NCBI GenBank assembly: GCA_963666765.1
Contig: OY762933.1
Location: 2,666,001 to 2,730,000 of the forward strand
Direction: 5' to 3'
DNA length: 64,000 nt
From: Foliamicus sp963666765
GTDB taxonomy: Bacteria > Pseudomonadota > Gammaproteobacteria > Steroidobacterales > Foliamicaceae
Shown: piece after piece, positions 8,449-17,331 of the stretch
Position numbering within the stretch: position 1 is the first letter of the stretch
Layout: every line of letters begins with the position of its first letter
Notes under the pieces: model-generated
The model's database searches: none
Told to the model about the DNA's origin: nothing
What the model saw: the letters and a program-made list of their open reading frames with translations, nothing else
Made by a program: the position numbers and the translations under genes

Positions 8449-10107
8449 CTATAGCCCCGCGGCCTGGCCGTCCTTGCGCGGATCGGACGCGCCGGTGAGA
8501 ACGCCGCTGCGCCCATCGTGCATGACCGCCTGGTAACCGCCGAACACGCCGCGGGCGTTGCTCATCTTGTGACCCATGGCGGAAAGCTCATCGCGCACTT
8601 GGGGACTGAAGCCCGGCTCCAGGGCCAGCCTTCCTCCGTCGGGCGCCGCGGCCCGGCCGGTGGGCTGGCTGGAGCCGCCGTGGTAGGCGCGCGGGGCGTC
8701 GCCGGCGGCCTGCAGGTCCATGCCGAAGTCCACCACGTTGGCGACGACCTGGGCCTGCGCCTGCGGCTGCATGTCGCCGCCCATGACGCCGAAGGCCAGG
8801 CGGGCGCCGCCGGTAAAGCGCGCAAAGCCCGGGATGATGGTGTTGAACGGGCGTTTGCCCGGCGCCAGGGCGTTGGGGTGGTCCGGGTCGAGATTGAACA
8901 ACTGGCCGCGGTTGTGCAGCACGAAGCCCAGGTCGGCCGGCGTCATGCCCGAACCCATGCCGCGGAAATTGGACTGGATCAGCGACACCAGCAGGCCGTC
9001 GCGGTCGCCGGCGGCCAGGTACACCGTTTGCGGCGAGTTCAGCCTCGGGTCGCCGTGCCGGACCGCGGTCGCTGCCCGTTTCGGATCGATCAGCTTGCCG
9101 CGCTCCAGCGCGTACTCCCTGGAAATGAGTTCGTCCACCGGGACCTGAGCAAACGAGGGATCAGCGTAGAAGCGCGCACGGTCCTCGAATGCCAGCTTCT
9201 TGGCCTCGGTGAGCAGGTGCAGCTGCTGCGCCGAGCCGAAGCCCGCGGAGGCCAGGTCGTGCTGTTCCAGGAGGTTGAGAATCTGCAGCGTGGCGATTCC
9301 CTGGGTGTTGGGGGGCAGGGCGTAGATTGCATTGCCGCGATAAGCGGACGCCACCGGCCGCACCCATTCGGACCGGTGCGAAGCGAGGTCGGCCTCGTCC
9401 AGGTAGCCACCGTTTTCCTTCATATAGGCGGCGATCTTCCATGCGATCTCGCCCCGGTAGAACGCCTCCCTGCCGCCCGCCGCCAGCAGTTCGTAGGTTG
9501 CGCCCAGGCGCGGGTTACGGAAGATCCGGGCCTTGCCGGGCGCTTCGCCGTCCGGCATGAAAGTGTCGGCGAATCCCGGGTAGTCGGACAGCGCACGTGC
9601 ATTGGAGGCCCAGGCCGCTGCCGTCAACTGGGCGACCGGAAACCCTTCGTGGGCGAGAGCGATGGCGGGCGCCAGGAGCTCGGCGAAATCCTTTCGGCCG
9701 TAGCGCTTGTGCAGCTCGTGCCAGCCGTCGACCGCTCCCGGAACCGATACCGGCAAGGGCCCGCGCGAGGGTATGTATTCAAGCTCGCGCGCGCGCTCGC
9801 GAAAGACGTCGATGTTCAGCGAGCGCGGCGCCCGGCCGCTGGCGTTCAGTCCCGTGGGTGCGTCCTCGTCCGGCTCCCACACCATGGCGAACAGGTCGCC
9901 GCCGATTCCGCAGCCGGTGGGTTCGGTGAGGCCGAGCACCGCGTTCGCGGCAATCGCCGCATCGACGGCATTGCCTCCCGAGCGCAGTATTTCGAGACCG
10001 GCCTGGGTGGCGAAAACCTGGCTGGTCGCGACCATGCCGCGGGTGCTCAGTGCTTCGGAACGCGAGGCGAACGGCTGGCCGGCCCCGCGTTCGTAAACGG
10101 CTTTCAC
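8449..10107 (-). CDS. Gamma-glutamyltransferase family protein (YwrD-like)
   Basis: This is a 552-residue Ntn-hydrolase of the gamma-glutamyltranspeptidase family, made as a precursor that cleaves itself. The predicted nucleophile is T361 in SPQTVYLAAGD, at the start of the small subunit. It is followed by LVSLIQSNFRGMGSGM and the NTIIPGF region, as in the YwrD-like branch rather than classical E. coli Ggt. The GTG start overlaps the stop of the dehydratase gene upstream (GTGA), and no signal peptide follows it, so the enzyme is probably cytoplasmic. Likely substrates are glutathione or other gamma-glutamyl compounds. Confidence 0.9.
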   Translation of the reverse strand: MKAVYERGAGQPFASRSEALSTRGMVATSQVFATQAGLEILRSGGNAVDAAIAANAVLGLTEPTGCGIGGDLFAMVWEPDEDAPTGLNASGRAPRSLNIDVFRERARELEYIPSRGPLPVSVPGAVDGWHELHKRYGRKDFAELLAPAIALAHEGFPVAQLTAAAWASNARALSDYPGFADTFMPDGEAPGKARIFRNPRLGATYELLAAGGREAFYRGEIAWKIAAYMKENGGYLDEADLASHRSEWVRPVASAYRGNAIYALPPNTQGIATLQILNLLEQHDLASAGFGSAQQLHLLTEAKKLAFEDRARFYADPSFAQVPVDELISREYALERGKLIDPKRAATAVRHGDPRLNSPQTVYLAAGDRDGLLVSLIQSNFRGMGSGMTPADLGFVLHNRGQLFNLDPDHPNALAPGKRPFNTIIPGFARFTGGARLAFGVMGGDMQPQAQAQVVANVVDFGMDLQAAGDAPRAYHGGSSQPTGRAAAPDGGRLALEPGFSPQVRDELSAMGHKMSNARGVFGGYQAVMHDGRSGVLTGASDPRKDGQAAGL

Positions 10108-10394
10108 AACGCGTCGGCCAACTCGTTCATGGCTTGCGCCAGCTGGAAATCGAGTTCGGTAATGCCGCCCGCCTCGTGGGTGTTGAGATGCACATCCACC
10201 TTCGACCACACGTTGAACCATTCGGGGTGGTGGTTGAGCCGTTCGGCCGCCAGCGCCGCGCCGGTCATGAAGGCGAACGCCCTGCGGAAGTCCGCGAAAC
10301 GGAACGAGCGGTGCAGCTTGCCGCCGTCCAGGTTCCAGCCGGGCAGGTCCTGGAGTCTTGCTGCGACCTCTTCCGCTGAAAGCAAATCAGCCAT
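10104..10394 (-). CDS. phhB: Pterin-4a-carbinolamine dehydratase
   Basis: This 96-residue protein has the family signature: RLNHHPEWFNVW, then VHLNTHEAGGIT. These carry the active-site histidines (the HH pair and the TH). It dehydrates 4a-hydroxytetrahydropterin and so recycles the pterin cofactor of aromatic amino-acid hydroxylases; in bacteria it can also serve molybdopterin enzymes. No phenylalanine hydroxylase gene is visible nearby. It is the first gene of the minus-strand run and shares a GTGA overlap with the next gene. Confidence 0.93.
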   Translation of the reverse strand: MADLLSAEEVAARLQDLPGWNLDGGKLHRSFRFADFRRAFAFMTGAALAAERLNHHPEWFNVWSKVDVHLNTHEAGGITELDFQLAQAMNELADAL

Positions 10395-10630
10395 GGGATC
10401 CCCTCACGTAAACAGTGTTGCCATGCCGGAATATTAAGTCTATCTGCAAAGCATTCGGCTCAGGCGCGACTTCCGCGTGTCCCGTGACACGTGGACACGG
10501 CTGAAGCAATCACCTGGGTCAGCCTCCCGGATGGCTCCCAGTGAACCCGTATAGGACCGTAACGATTTGATTCCATTCGGGATTCATGCTATAGTGGGGT
10601 CCACTTCAATGGACTGAACGGAGCCTCGAA
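10395..10630. other. Divergent intergenic region between phhB and the HNH gene
   Basis: This is a 236-bp gap between oppositely oriented genes. It holds a good sigma70-type promoter for the rightward gene, listed separately. I see no ORF or RNA gene in it. Confidence 0.5.
10567..10595 (+). promoter_or_regulatory. Predicted sigma70 promoter for the HNH gene
   Basis: TTGATT (-35, 10567-10572) and TATAGT (-10, 10590-10595) are separated by 17 bp. A TG one base before the -10 makes it an extended -10 promoter. The downstream HNH start at 10631 has a CGGAG ribosome site 7 bp ahead of it. Confidence 0.55.
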
Positions 10631-12487
10631 ATGGATCTTCACCGCACTGTTTGCGCCGCCCCGGTTTGCGACGCTGAGTTTCCGGCTGCTGTGGCCAGCC
10701 CGGTAAAGCTTCCCCCTGCCGACGCGGTTGAGGCCCCCTCCGCCGGCAAGGCGTCGTATCCCCACCCCGATGCCGAGGTGCGCATGGCCGAGCGGCAACG
10801 CGAAGAGGAAGCGCTCAAGGCGCTGGAAGCGCAGATCACCCGGTTGTGGGGACACATCAACGCTGCCACCGCGCAGTTTCTCGCCCTGCTGGCGGAGTTC
10901 GACCGCAGGCAGGGCTGGGCCCAGCACGGCATTGCAAATTGCGCCCATTGGCTGAGCTGGCAATGCGGCATCGGCCCGGTGGCCGCGAGAGAGAAGGTGC
11001 GCACGGCGCGGGCCTTGACGTCGCTGCCGAAGATCGCGGAGGCATTCGGCGAAGGCCGTCTGTCGTATTCGAAAGTGCGCGCGCTCACGCGGGTGGCTAC
11101 GGCGGACACGGAAGACACGCTGCTGAACATCGCCCTGCGCGGCACGGCTGCGCATGTCGAGCGCACCGTGCGCGGGTTCCGGCGGGTGCAGCGCGAGAAT
11201 GAGCGTGGCGAGGCCGAAGCCATTCAGGACCGGCGCTACCTGGACTGCTGGAGGGAGAGTGACGGCAGCGTGCGACTGAACGCCCGCCTTGCGCCCGAAG
11301 TAGGCGAGATGCTGCTCAAGGCGCTGGAAGCCGCCCACGCGCAGCTCGAGGAGCGCGCCGGCGATGCGCAGAGCGGCGATGTTTCCGCGGAAACATCCGA
11401 GGCACAGTCTGCGCGGCGGCAACGGTGGGGCGAAGTTCCCGAAAATGTTTCCGCGGAAACATTCGACCCGGGACCCGCGCTGCCGCCGTGTTGGGATGCC
11501 GCACCGGAAAATGTTTCCGCGGAAACATTCGAGGCGCAGTCTGCGCGGCGGCAGCGGTGGGGCGAAGTTCCCGCAAATGTTTCCGCGGAAACATCCGACC
11601 CGGGACCCGCGCTGCCGCCGTGCTGGGATGCGGCGCCTGAGAATGTTTCCGCGGAAACACCCCGGCGTAGCGTCAGTCAGCAGCGCGCCGACGCCCTGGA
11701 GCACATCCTCGGGCGGTTTCTGGCCGGGGGCGGTTCACGCTCGGCCCCAAGCGCTCACGAGCTGGTGGTCCATATCGCCCACGACGCACTTTGCGATGTG
11801 CCCGAGAGCAGCGGCGCGTCGCTTGACCACGGCGGGCCGGTGGCGGTGGAGACGGCGCGGCGGCTGGGCTGCGACGGCGCCTTGGTCGGCGTGGTTGAAG
11901 GCGCGAAGGGCGAACCGTTGGCGGTCGGGCGACGGACCCGCGCCGTGCCGCCCGCCATTCGGCGCGCGCTGCGCGTTCGTGACGGCGGCTGCCGCTTTCC
12001 GGGCTGCGATCGTTCCCGCTACGTGCATGCCCATCACATCCGGCATTGGGCCGATGGGGGCGAGACCAGCCTCGACAACCTGGTGACGCTATGTTCTCAG
12101 CATCATCGCCAGGTGCACGAGGGGGGTTATGGCGTTCGCATGAACGCGGGCGAGATTGAGTTCACGCGTCCGGACGGCCAGACCATCCCGCCGGCGGGCC
12201 TGCCGCACAGGCCGCACGGGGAATGTTTCCGCGGAAACAACTGCGCAAAATCCCCAGACACCTCCGCAAAGTCCGGAAGCAGCTCCGCAAAGTCCGGAAG
12301 CACCTGCGCAAACTGCGCAAACTCCGAAAACACTTCCGCGGCCGACGGCGCCCAGCGGCTGGCGGCCTTAAACGCGGCCCGCGGCCTGCGCATCGACGCC
12401 CACACCGCCCGTTGCGGCTGGACCGGCGAGCGTATGGACTACAACATCGCTATCGACGGGCTTTGCCTTCAGGCGGGGTATCCGTGA
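10631..12487 (+). CDS. DUF222/13E12-type HNH endonuclease with an internal palindromic repeat array
   Basis: This is a 618-residue protein. The N-terminal half (about residues 60-235) is DUF222-like, and the C-terminal half carries a complete HNH nuclease motif from C454: CRFPGCDRSRYVHAHHIRHW, then GGET, LCSQHH and a final VH. Between them, about residues 236-345 are built from 22-residue units that each end in (E/A)NVSAET, alternating between an A type (QSARRQRWGEVP) and a B type (DPGPALPPCWDAAP). At DNA level each unit ends with a perfect palindrome. A second low-complexity Ser/Ala/Lys/Cys stretch follows the HNH domain and is also repeat-derived. Proteins of this family are common, multicopy and of unknown role; some are suspected mobile-element or homing-type nucleases. 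No partner gene is adjacent. Confidence 0.88.
   Translation: MDLHRTVCAAPVCDAEFPAAVASPVKLPPADAVEAPSAGKASYPHPDAEVRMAERQREEEALKALEAQITRLWGHINAATAQFLALLAEFDRRQGWAQHGIANCAHWLSWQCGIGPVAAREKVRTARALTSLPKIAEAFGEGRLSYSKVRALTRVATADTEDTLLNIALRGTAAHVERTVRGFRRVQRENERGEAEAIQDRRYLDCWRESDGSVRLNARLAPEVGEMLLKALEAAHAQLEERAGDAQSGDVSAETSEAQSARRQRWGEVPENVSAETFDPGPALPPCWDAAPENVSAETFEAQSARRQRWGEVPANVSAETSDPGPALPPCWDAAPENVSAETPRRSVSQQRADALEHILGRFLAGGGSRSAPSAHELVVHIAHDALCDVPESSGASLDHGGPVAVETARRLGCDGALVGVVEGAKGEPLAVGRRTRAVPPAIRRALRVRDGGCRFPGCDRSRYVHAHHIRHWADGGETSLDNLVTLCSQHHRQVHEGGYGVRMNAGEIEFTRPDGQTIPPAGLPHRPHGECFRGNNCAKSPDTSAKSGSSSAKSGSTCANCANSENTSAADGAQRLAALNAARGLRIDAHTARCGWTGERMDYNIAIDGLCLQAGYP
11379..11660 (+). repeat. 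Five in-frame copies of an 18-bp palindrome at 66-bp period
   Basis: The perfect palindrome ATGTTTCCGCGGAAACAT starts at 11379, 11445, 11511 and 11577. A fifth copy at 11643 differs only in its last base. All spacings are exactly 66 bp (22 codons), and the intervening 48 bp alternate between two sequences (ABAB). The same reading frame is used every time, giving NVSAET or DVSAET. Confidence 0.95.
12224..12239. repeat. Sixth copy of the palindrome core
   Basis: TGTTTCCGCGGAAACA recurs near the 3' end of the HNH gene, about 580 bp from the array. Here it is read in a different frame (CFRGNN rather than NVSAET). The DNA palindrome, not the peptide, is therefore what is conserved. Confidence 0.9.
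12262..12303 (+). repeat. Short tandem repeat, 21-bp period
   Basis: Two near-identical 21-bp units beginning CTCCGCAAAGTCCGGAAGCA start at 12262 and 12283. Degenerate CTGCGCAAA units flank them. They encode a Ser/Ala/Lys-rich tail (SAKSGSS, SAKSGST) of the HNH protein. Confidence 0.8.
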
Positions 12488-12581
12488 CCGGCATCGTTTG
12501 GCCGCAGGCGGGAAGTTGGGGTCGCCGCCACCGGTTCGGGCGGGGATTGTCGCGCGAAACTTGATTTATTCGTCGCTTTTT

Positions 12582-12657
12582 GGGAAGCTAGTTGGTTGGC
12601 GTTTCAGCACACGAAACGCTGTTTTGCTCGCGTTTCAAGCCACCAACTGAACTTCCC
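12582..12657. promoter_or_regulatory. Imperfect inverted repeat in the gap before gltB
   Basis: In the 231-bp gap between the HNH gene and gltB, the arms at 12582-12600 and 12639-12657 pair with small bulges (GGGAAG...AGTTGGTTGGC against GCCACCAACT...CTTCCC). Inside them is a second hairpin, GCGTTTC/GAAACGC. No run of T follows, so it is not a typical intrinsic terminator. It could be a leader structure, a protein-binding site or a decayed mobile-element remnant. Nothing else is recognisable in this gap. Confidence 0.45.
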
Positions 12658-12718
12658 GCGTCGGCAGGTCGGCCGGCGCAGCAAAAGGCGGCACTGCATT
12701 CGGTTTGAGTATCGGCCA

Positions 12719-15700
12719 ATGAAAGCACACAAGGAATCCCTGCCTGGACGGCGGAACTTCGGGCCGCCGCCGAAGCAGGGCCTGTACGATCCCGCGCTGG
12801 AGAAGGACAGCTGCGGCATCGGCTTCGTGTGCGATATCAAGGGCCGCCAGAGCCGCGGCGTCGTCGAGGACGCGCTCGGCATGAACTGCTCCATGGAGCA
12901 TCGCGGCGGTATCGGCTACGAAAAAAATACCGGCGACGGGGCGGGCGTTCTACTCGGCCTGCCGGACCGCTTCCTGCGCCGCGCCGCGGCGGAAGAACTG
13001 GGCGTCGAATTGCCCGAGCGCGGCCACTATGGCGTCGGCAACGTGTTCCTGCCCACCGCCCCCGAGGAACGGGAACGCTGCCTGCGGCTCCTGGAACGTG
13101 AAATCGAGAGTGCGGGGCAGCGGCTGCTGGGCTGGCGGGAGCTGCCGATCGATCCCGACGGCGCGGACATCGGCAACGCGGCCCGGGACGCCATGCCGCA
13201 CATGGCGCAATTGTTCGTTGGCGCCGGGTCAACCCGCGCCGACGCCGGCGACGCCCTCACCGGCGACGAGTTCGAGCGCAGGCTCTACCTCATCCGCAAG
13301 CACGCGACCCATCTGCTGCGCGGCGACGAGGACCTGGCGCAACGGCAGTTGTTCTACATCTGTTCCCTGTCCTCCAAGGTCATCGTGTACAAGGGCATGC
13401 TCACGCCCAACCAGATGGCGCCCTTTTTCACCGACCTGACCCGGCCGGACTTCGAGTCGCACCTGGCCATGGTGCATTCGCGCTTCAGCACCAACACCTT
13501 CCCGTCGTGGGACCGCGCGCAGCCCAACCGCTTCATGTGCCATAACGGCGAGATCAATACCCTGCTCGGCAACGTGAACGCCATGAACGCTCGCGAGGGC
13601 GTGTTGAGTTCACCGCTGTTCGGCGACGACCTGTCCAGACTCTTTCCCGTGGTGGAGCCCGACTGTTCCGATTCCGGGTCCTTCGACAATGTGCTGGAGT
13701 TCCTGCTGATGACCGGCCGCAAGCTGCAGGAAGCGGTGTTGATGATGATTCCCGAAGCCTGGCAGCAACATGCCGGCATGGACGCCGCCAAGCGCGCCTT
13801 TTACGAATACCACTCCTGCCTGATGGAGGCCTGGGACGGTCCGGCCTCGATCGCTTTCACGGATGGAACCTATATCGGCGCCGTGCTTGATCGCAACGGG
13901 CTGCGGCCGAGCCGTTACTACATCACCGACGACGGCCGCTGCATCATGGCCTCGGAAGTCGGCGTGGTGCGGGTCGCCCCGCAAAGCGTGGTGGAGAAGG
14001 GGCGCTTGCAGCCGGGCCGCATTTTCCTGATCGACTTCGAGCAGGGCCGCATGATCCCGGATGAGGAAATCAAGGCCGAATGGGCGTCCGCCCGTCCTTA
14101 TGCCGACTGGCTCGAAAAGCAGCGCATCGAACTGGAGGAACTGCCGCCCGCCCTGCCGCCGGCGCCGAATCCGGCCACCCTGACGGCGCGCATGAACGCC
14201 TTCGGCTACACCGTCGAGACCATGGACATCATGCTGCAGCCCCTGGTCAGGGAGCTGCGCGATCCGCTCGGCTCCATGGGCAACGACGCCGCGCTGGCGG
14301 TGATGTCCGACAAGCCGCGCATGCTCTACGACTACTTCAAGCAGCGTTTCGCCCAGGTCACCAACCCGGCCATCGATTCCATCCGCGAAGAGGTCATCAT
14401 GGCGCTGGAGTGCTACTGCGGCCCGGAACGGAACCTGCTGGAAACCACCGAAGAGCACGCGCACCGGCTGCGCATCCCGCATCCCATCCTTTCCAACGAG
14501 GAACTGGCCGCCATCAAGCGTCTCGATTACCGGGGCTGGAAGTCGGCGGCCATCGACATCACTTATCCGGCCGGATCGGGCGCGGCGGGCCTGACCGCCG
14601 CGCTGGAGGGCATCTGCGCCGAAGCAAGCCGGGCCATCGAGGAGGGCTACAGCCTCATCGTGCTCTCCGATCGCGCCGTGGGGCCGGATCGGACGCCGAT
14701 CAGCGCCCTGCTCGCGGTGGGCTGCGTGCATCATCACCTGATCGAAACCCATGCGCGCACGCGCATCGGCATCATCGTGGAAACCGGCGAGGCCCGGGAA
14801 GTCCATCACCATTGCCTGCTGACGGGCTACGGCGCCGACGCCATCAATCCCTGGCTCGCCTTCGAGGCCTTGTGGGATTCGCTTGAGAAGGGCTACTTCG
14901 ACGATGCGCCGCACGTCGCCACCCGCGCGGACGTCGTCAACGCCTACCGCAAGGGCACCGCCAAGGGCATGCTCAAGGTAATGGCGAAAATGGGCATCTC
15001 CACGCTGCAGTCCTACAAGGGCGCGCAGATTTTCGAAGCGGTCGGGCTGGCGGACGACGTCATCGAGCGGGCCTTCAGGGGCACCGCCAGCCGGGTGCAG
15101 GGCGTGGGCCTGGAGGTCCTCGCCGAGGAGATGGAACGCCGTCACGCGCTGGGCTATCCGGGGCGCAACGGCAACATCGCGGTGCTGCCCAACCCGGGCG
15201 ACTTCCACTGGCGCCGGCACGGCGATACGCACATGTGGGACCCGCAGGCCATCGCCGACCTGCAGGTGGCCGCCCGGACCAACGACGAAAGCGCCTACTG
15301 GCGTTTCGCCGAGCACGTGAACCGGGAGAACACGGCCAACGCCAACCTGCGGGGGCTGCTGAGTTTCGTGAGCGGAGCCAACGGCAAGTCCATCGATCTC
15401 GACGAGGTCGAAGCGGAAAGCGAAATCGTCACGCGCTTCGCCACCGGGGCCATGAGTTTCGGCTCCATCAGCGCCGAATCCCACGAAACGCTGGCCGTGG
15501 CCATGAACCGCATCGGCGGCAAGTCGAACACCGGCGAGGGCGGCGAGGATTCCCGCCGCTATACGCCGCTGCCGAACGGCGATTCCGCGCGCAGCGCCAT
15601 CAAGCAGGTGGCCAGCGGGCGCTTCGGCGTGACCATCAATTACCTGACCAATGCCGACGAACTGCAGATCAAGATCGTGCAGGGCGCCAAGCCCGGCGAG

Positions 15701-17317
15701 GGCGGCGAACTGCCCGGCCGCAAGGTGGACGAGACCATCGCCGCCATTCGCCATTCGACGCCCGGCGTGGGACTCATCAGCCCGCCGCCGCACCACGACA
15801 TCTATTCGATCGAGGACATCGCCCAGCTCATCCACGATCTGAAGAACGGCAATCCCGACGCGCGCATCAGCGTCAAGCTCGGCGCCGAGATCGGCGTGGG
15901 TGCGGTGGCTGCGGGCGTCACCAAGGCGCGCTCGGACCACCTGGTGATCGCCGGAGATTCGGGCGGCACCGGGGCCTCGCCGCTCACCTCCATCAAGCAC
16001 GCGGGGCTTCCTTGGGAACTGGGCATTGCCGAGACCCACCAGACGCTGGTCGTCAACAACCTGCGCTCACGGGTGGTGCTGCAGACCGACGGTCAGCTCA
16101 AGACCGGCCGCGACGTCGCCATCGCCTGCCTGCTCGGCGCCGAGGAGTTCGGTTTCTCCACCGCGCCGCTGATCGCGCTGGGCTGCATCATGATGCGCAA
16201 GTGCCATCTCAACACCTGCCCGGTCGGCATCGCAACGCAGGACCCGGTGTTGCGGGCGAAATTCGAGGGCCTGCCGGAACACGTCATCAACTATTTCTTC
16301 ATGGTCGCGAAGGAAATGCGCCGGATCATGGCCGAGCTCGGCTTCCGCACGGTCAACGAAATGGTGGGGCGGGTGGATGCGCTCGATGCCGAGGCGGCTG
16401 TGGGTCACTGGAAGGCCAGGGGCATCGATCTGACGGAACTGCTGACGCCGGCGCAGGAACCGCCGGACTTTCTCGGCGCCTATGCCATGCACAAGCAGGA
16501 CCACGGCCTCGAGCGTTCGCTGGACTACAAGCTGATCGAGCTGGCGGAACCTGCGCTGGCGCGCGGCGAAAAGGTCTACCGCGAACTGCCCATCAGCAAT
16601 GCGAACCGTGTGGTGGGCGGCATACTCTCCAACGCCATCATCAAGCGCCGCGGCCCCGAGATGCTGCCGGACGGCGCCATCCACTTCAAGTTCCGCGGTC
16701 ACGCCGGACAGAGCTTCGGCTGCTGGCTGGCCCGGGGCGTCACGCTGGAGGTCGAGGGCGACGCCAACGACTACGTTGGCAAGGGCCTGTCCGGCGGGCG
16801 TCTGATCATCTACCCGGACAGGGAGTCGCGCTTTACGCCTGAAGAGAACATCCTCATCGGCAATGTGGTGCTCTACGGCGCCACCGCCGGCGAGTGCTTC
16901 TTCCGCGGCGTCGCGGCGGAGCGGTTCTGCGTGCGCAACAGCGGCGCCCGCGCGGTCGTCGAAGGGGTCGGCGATCACGGTTGCGAATACATGACCGGCG
17001 GCCGCGTGGTCATACTCGGCCGCACCGGGCGCAACTTCGCCGCCGGCATGAGCGGCGGGGTGGCCTACGTCTGGAATCCGTACGGCGACTTCGCCGATCT
17101 CTGCAACCCCGAGATGGTCGAGCTGGAGCCGCTGGAGGCGGAACCGGACAGGACCGAGGTCCGGGAGCTCATCGAACGGCATCGGCGCTTCACCGGCTCC
17201 ACCGTCGCGCAAGCGATACTCGATGACTGGCGGCGCAGCGTCGGGCAATTCGTCAAGGTCATGCCCGTGGACTACAAGCGGGTGCTTGAACAGCTCAAGA
17301 CCGCTGCCGCCGCCTGA
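12719..17317 (+). CDS. gltB: Glutamate synthase (NADPH) large subunit
   Basis: This 1532-residue protein matches the usual GltB length. The ATG was chosen so that the amidotransferase nucleophile is C32 (EKDSCGIGF), leaving a normal short propeptide that is removed on maturation. Domain order is class II glutamine amidotransferase (1 to about 430), a central linking domain, the FMN-binding synthase barrel with 3Fe-4S cysteines C1156, C1162 and C1168 (GCIMMRKCHLNTCPVG), and a C-terminal beta-helix with repeated Gly (SGGRLIIYP, GRTGRNFAAGMSGG). With GltD it converts 2-oxoglutarate and glutamine into two glutamates in the cytoplasm. gltD follows after 14 bp, which indicates an operon. Confidence 0.98.
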   Translation: MKAHKESLPGRRNFGPPPKQGLYDPALEKDSCGIGFVCDIKGRQSRGVVEDALGMNCSMEHRGGIGYEKNTGDGAGVLLGLPDRFLRRAAAEELGVELPERGHYGVGNVFLPTAPEERERCLRLLEREIESAGQRLLGWRELPIDPDGADIGNAARDAMPHMAQLFVGAGSTRADAGDALTGDEFERRLYLIRKHATHLLRGDEDLAQRQLFYICSLSSKVIVYKGMLTPNQMAPFFTDLTRPDFESHLAMVHSRFSTNTFPSWDRAQPNRFMCHNGEINTLLGNVNAMNAREGVLSSPLFGDDLSRLFPVVEPDCSDSGSFDNVLEFLLMTGRKLQEAVLMMIPEAWQQHAGMDAAKRAFYEYHSCLMEAWDGPASIAFTDGTYIGAVLDRNGLRPSRYYITDDGRCIMASEVGVVRVAPQSVVEKGRLQPGRIFLIDFEQGRMIPDEEIKAEWASARPYADWLEKQRIELEELPPALPPAPNPATLTARMNAFGYTVETMDIMLQPLVRELRDPLGSMGNDAALAVMSDKPRMLYDYFKQRFAQVTNPAIDSIREEVIMALECYCGPERNLLETTEEHAHRLRIPHPILSNEELAAIKRLDYRGWKSAAIDITYPAGSGAAGLTAALEGICAEASRAIEEGYSLIVLSDRAVGPDRTPISALLAVGCVHHHLIETHARTRIGIIVETGEAREVHHHCLLTGYGADAINPWLAFEALWDSLEKGYFDDAPHVATRADVVNAYRKGTAKGMLKVMAKMGISTLQSYKGAQIFEAVGLADDVIERAFRGTASRVQGVGLEVLAEEMERRHALGYPGRNGNIAVLPNPGDFHWRRHGDTHMWDPQAIADLQVAARTNDESAYWRFAEHVNRENTANANLRGLLSFVSGANGKSIDLDEVEAESEIVTRFATGAMSFGSISAESHETLAVAMNRIGGKSNTGEGGEDSRRYTPLPNGDSARSAIKQVASGRFGVTINYLTNADELQIKIVQGAKPGEGGELPGRKVDETIAAIRHSTPGVGLISPPPHHDIYSIEDIAQLIHDLKNGNPDARISVKLGAEIGVGAVAAGVTKARSDHLVIAGDSGGTGASPLTSIKHAGLPWELGIAETHQTLVVNNLRSRVVLQTDGQLKTGRDVAIACLLGAEEFGFSTAPLIALGCIMMRKCHLNTCPVGIATQDPVLRAKFEGLPEHVINYFFMVAKEMRRIMAELGFRTVNEMVGRVDALDAEAAVGHWKARGIDLTELLTPAQEPPDFLGAYAMHKQDHGLERSLDYKLIELAEPALARGEKVYRELPISNANRVVGGILSNAIIKRRGPEMLPDGAIHFKFRGHAGQSFGCWLARGVTLEVEGDANDYVGKGLSGGRLIIYPDRESRFTPEENILIGNVVLYGATAGECFFRGVAAERFCVRNSGARAVVEGVGDHGCEYMTGGRVVILGRTGRNFAAGMSGGVAYVWNPYGDFADLCNPEMVELEPLEAEPDRTEVRELIERHRRFTGSTVAQAILDDWRRSVGQFVKVMPVDYKRVLEQLKTAAAA

Positions 17318-17331
17318 CGGGCCTGAGCGCG

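Noticed and set aside
11379..11660. CRISPR array (regular palindromic repeats with spacers)
   Set aside because: The 48-bp 'spacers' are just two alternating sequences and the whole array is one open, in-frame coding region. There are no cas genes.
13610..16039. Long open frame antisense to gltB (about 800 codons)
   Set aside because: It mirrors the codon pattern of gltB on the other strand, has no recognisable domain and lies wholly within a certain gene.
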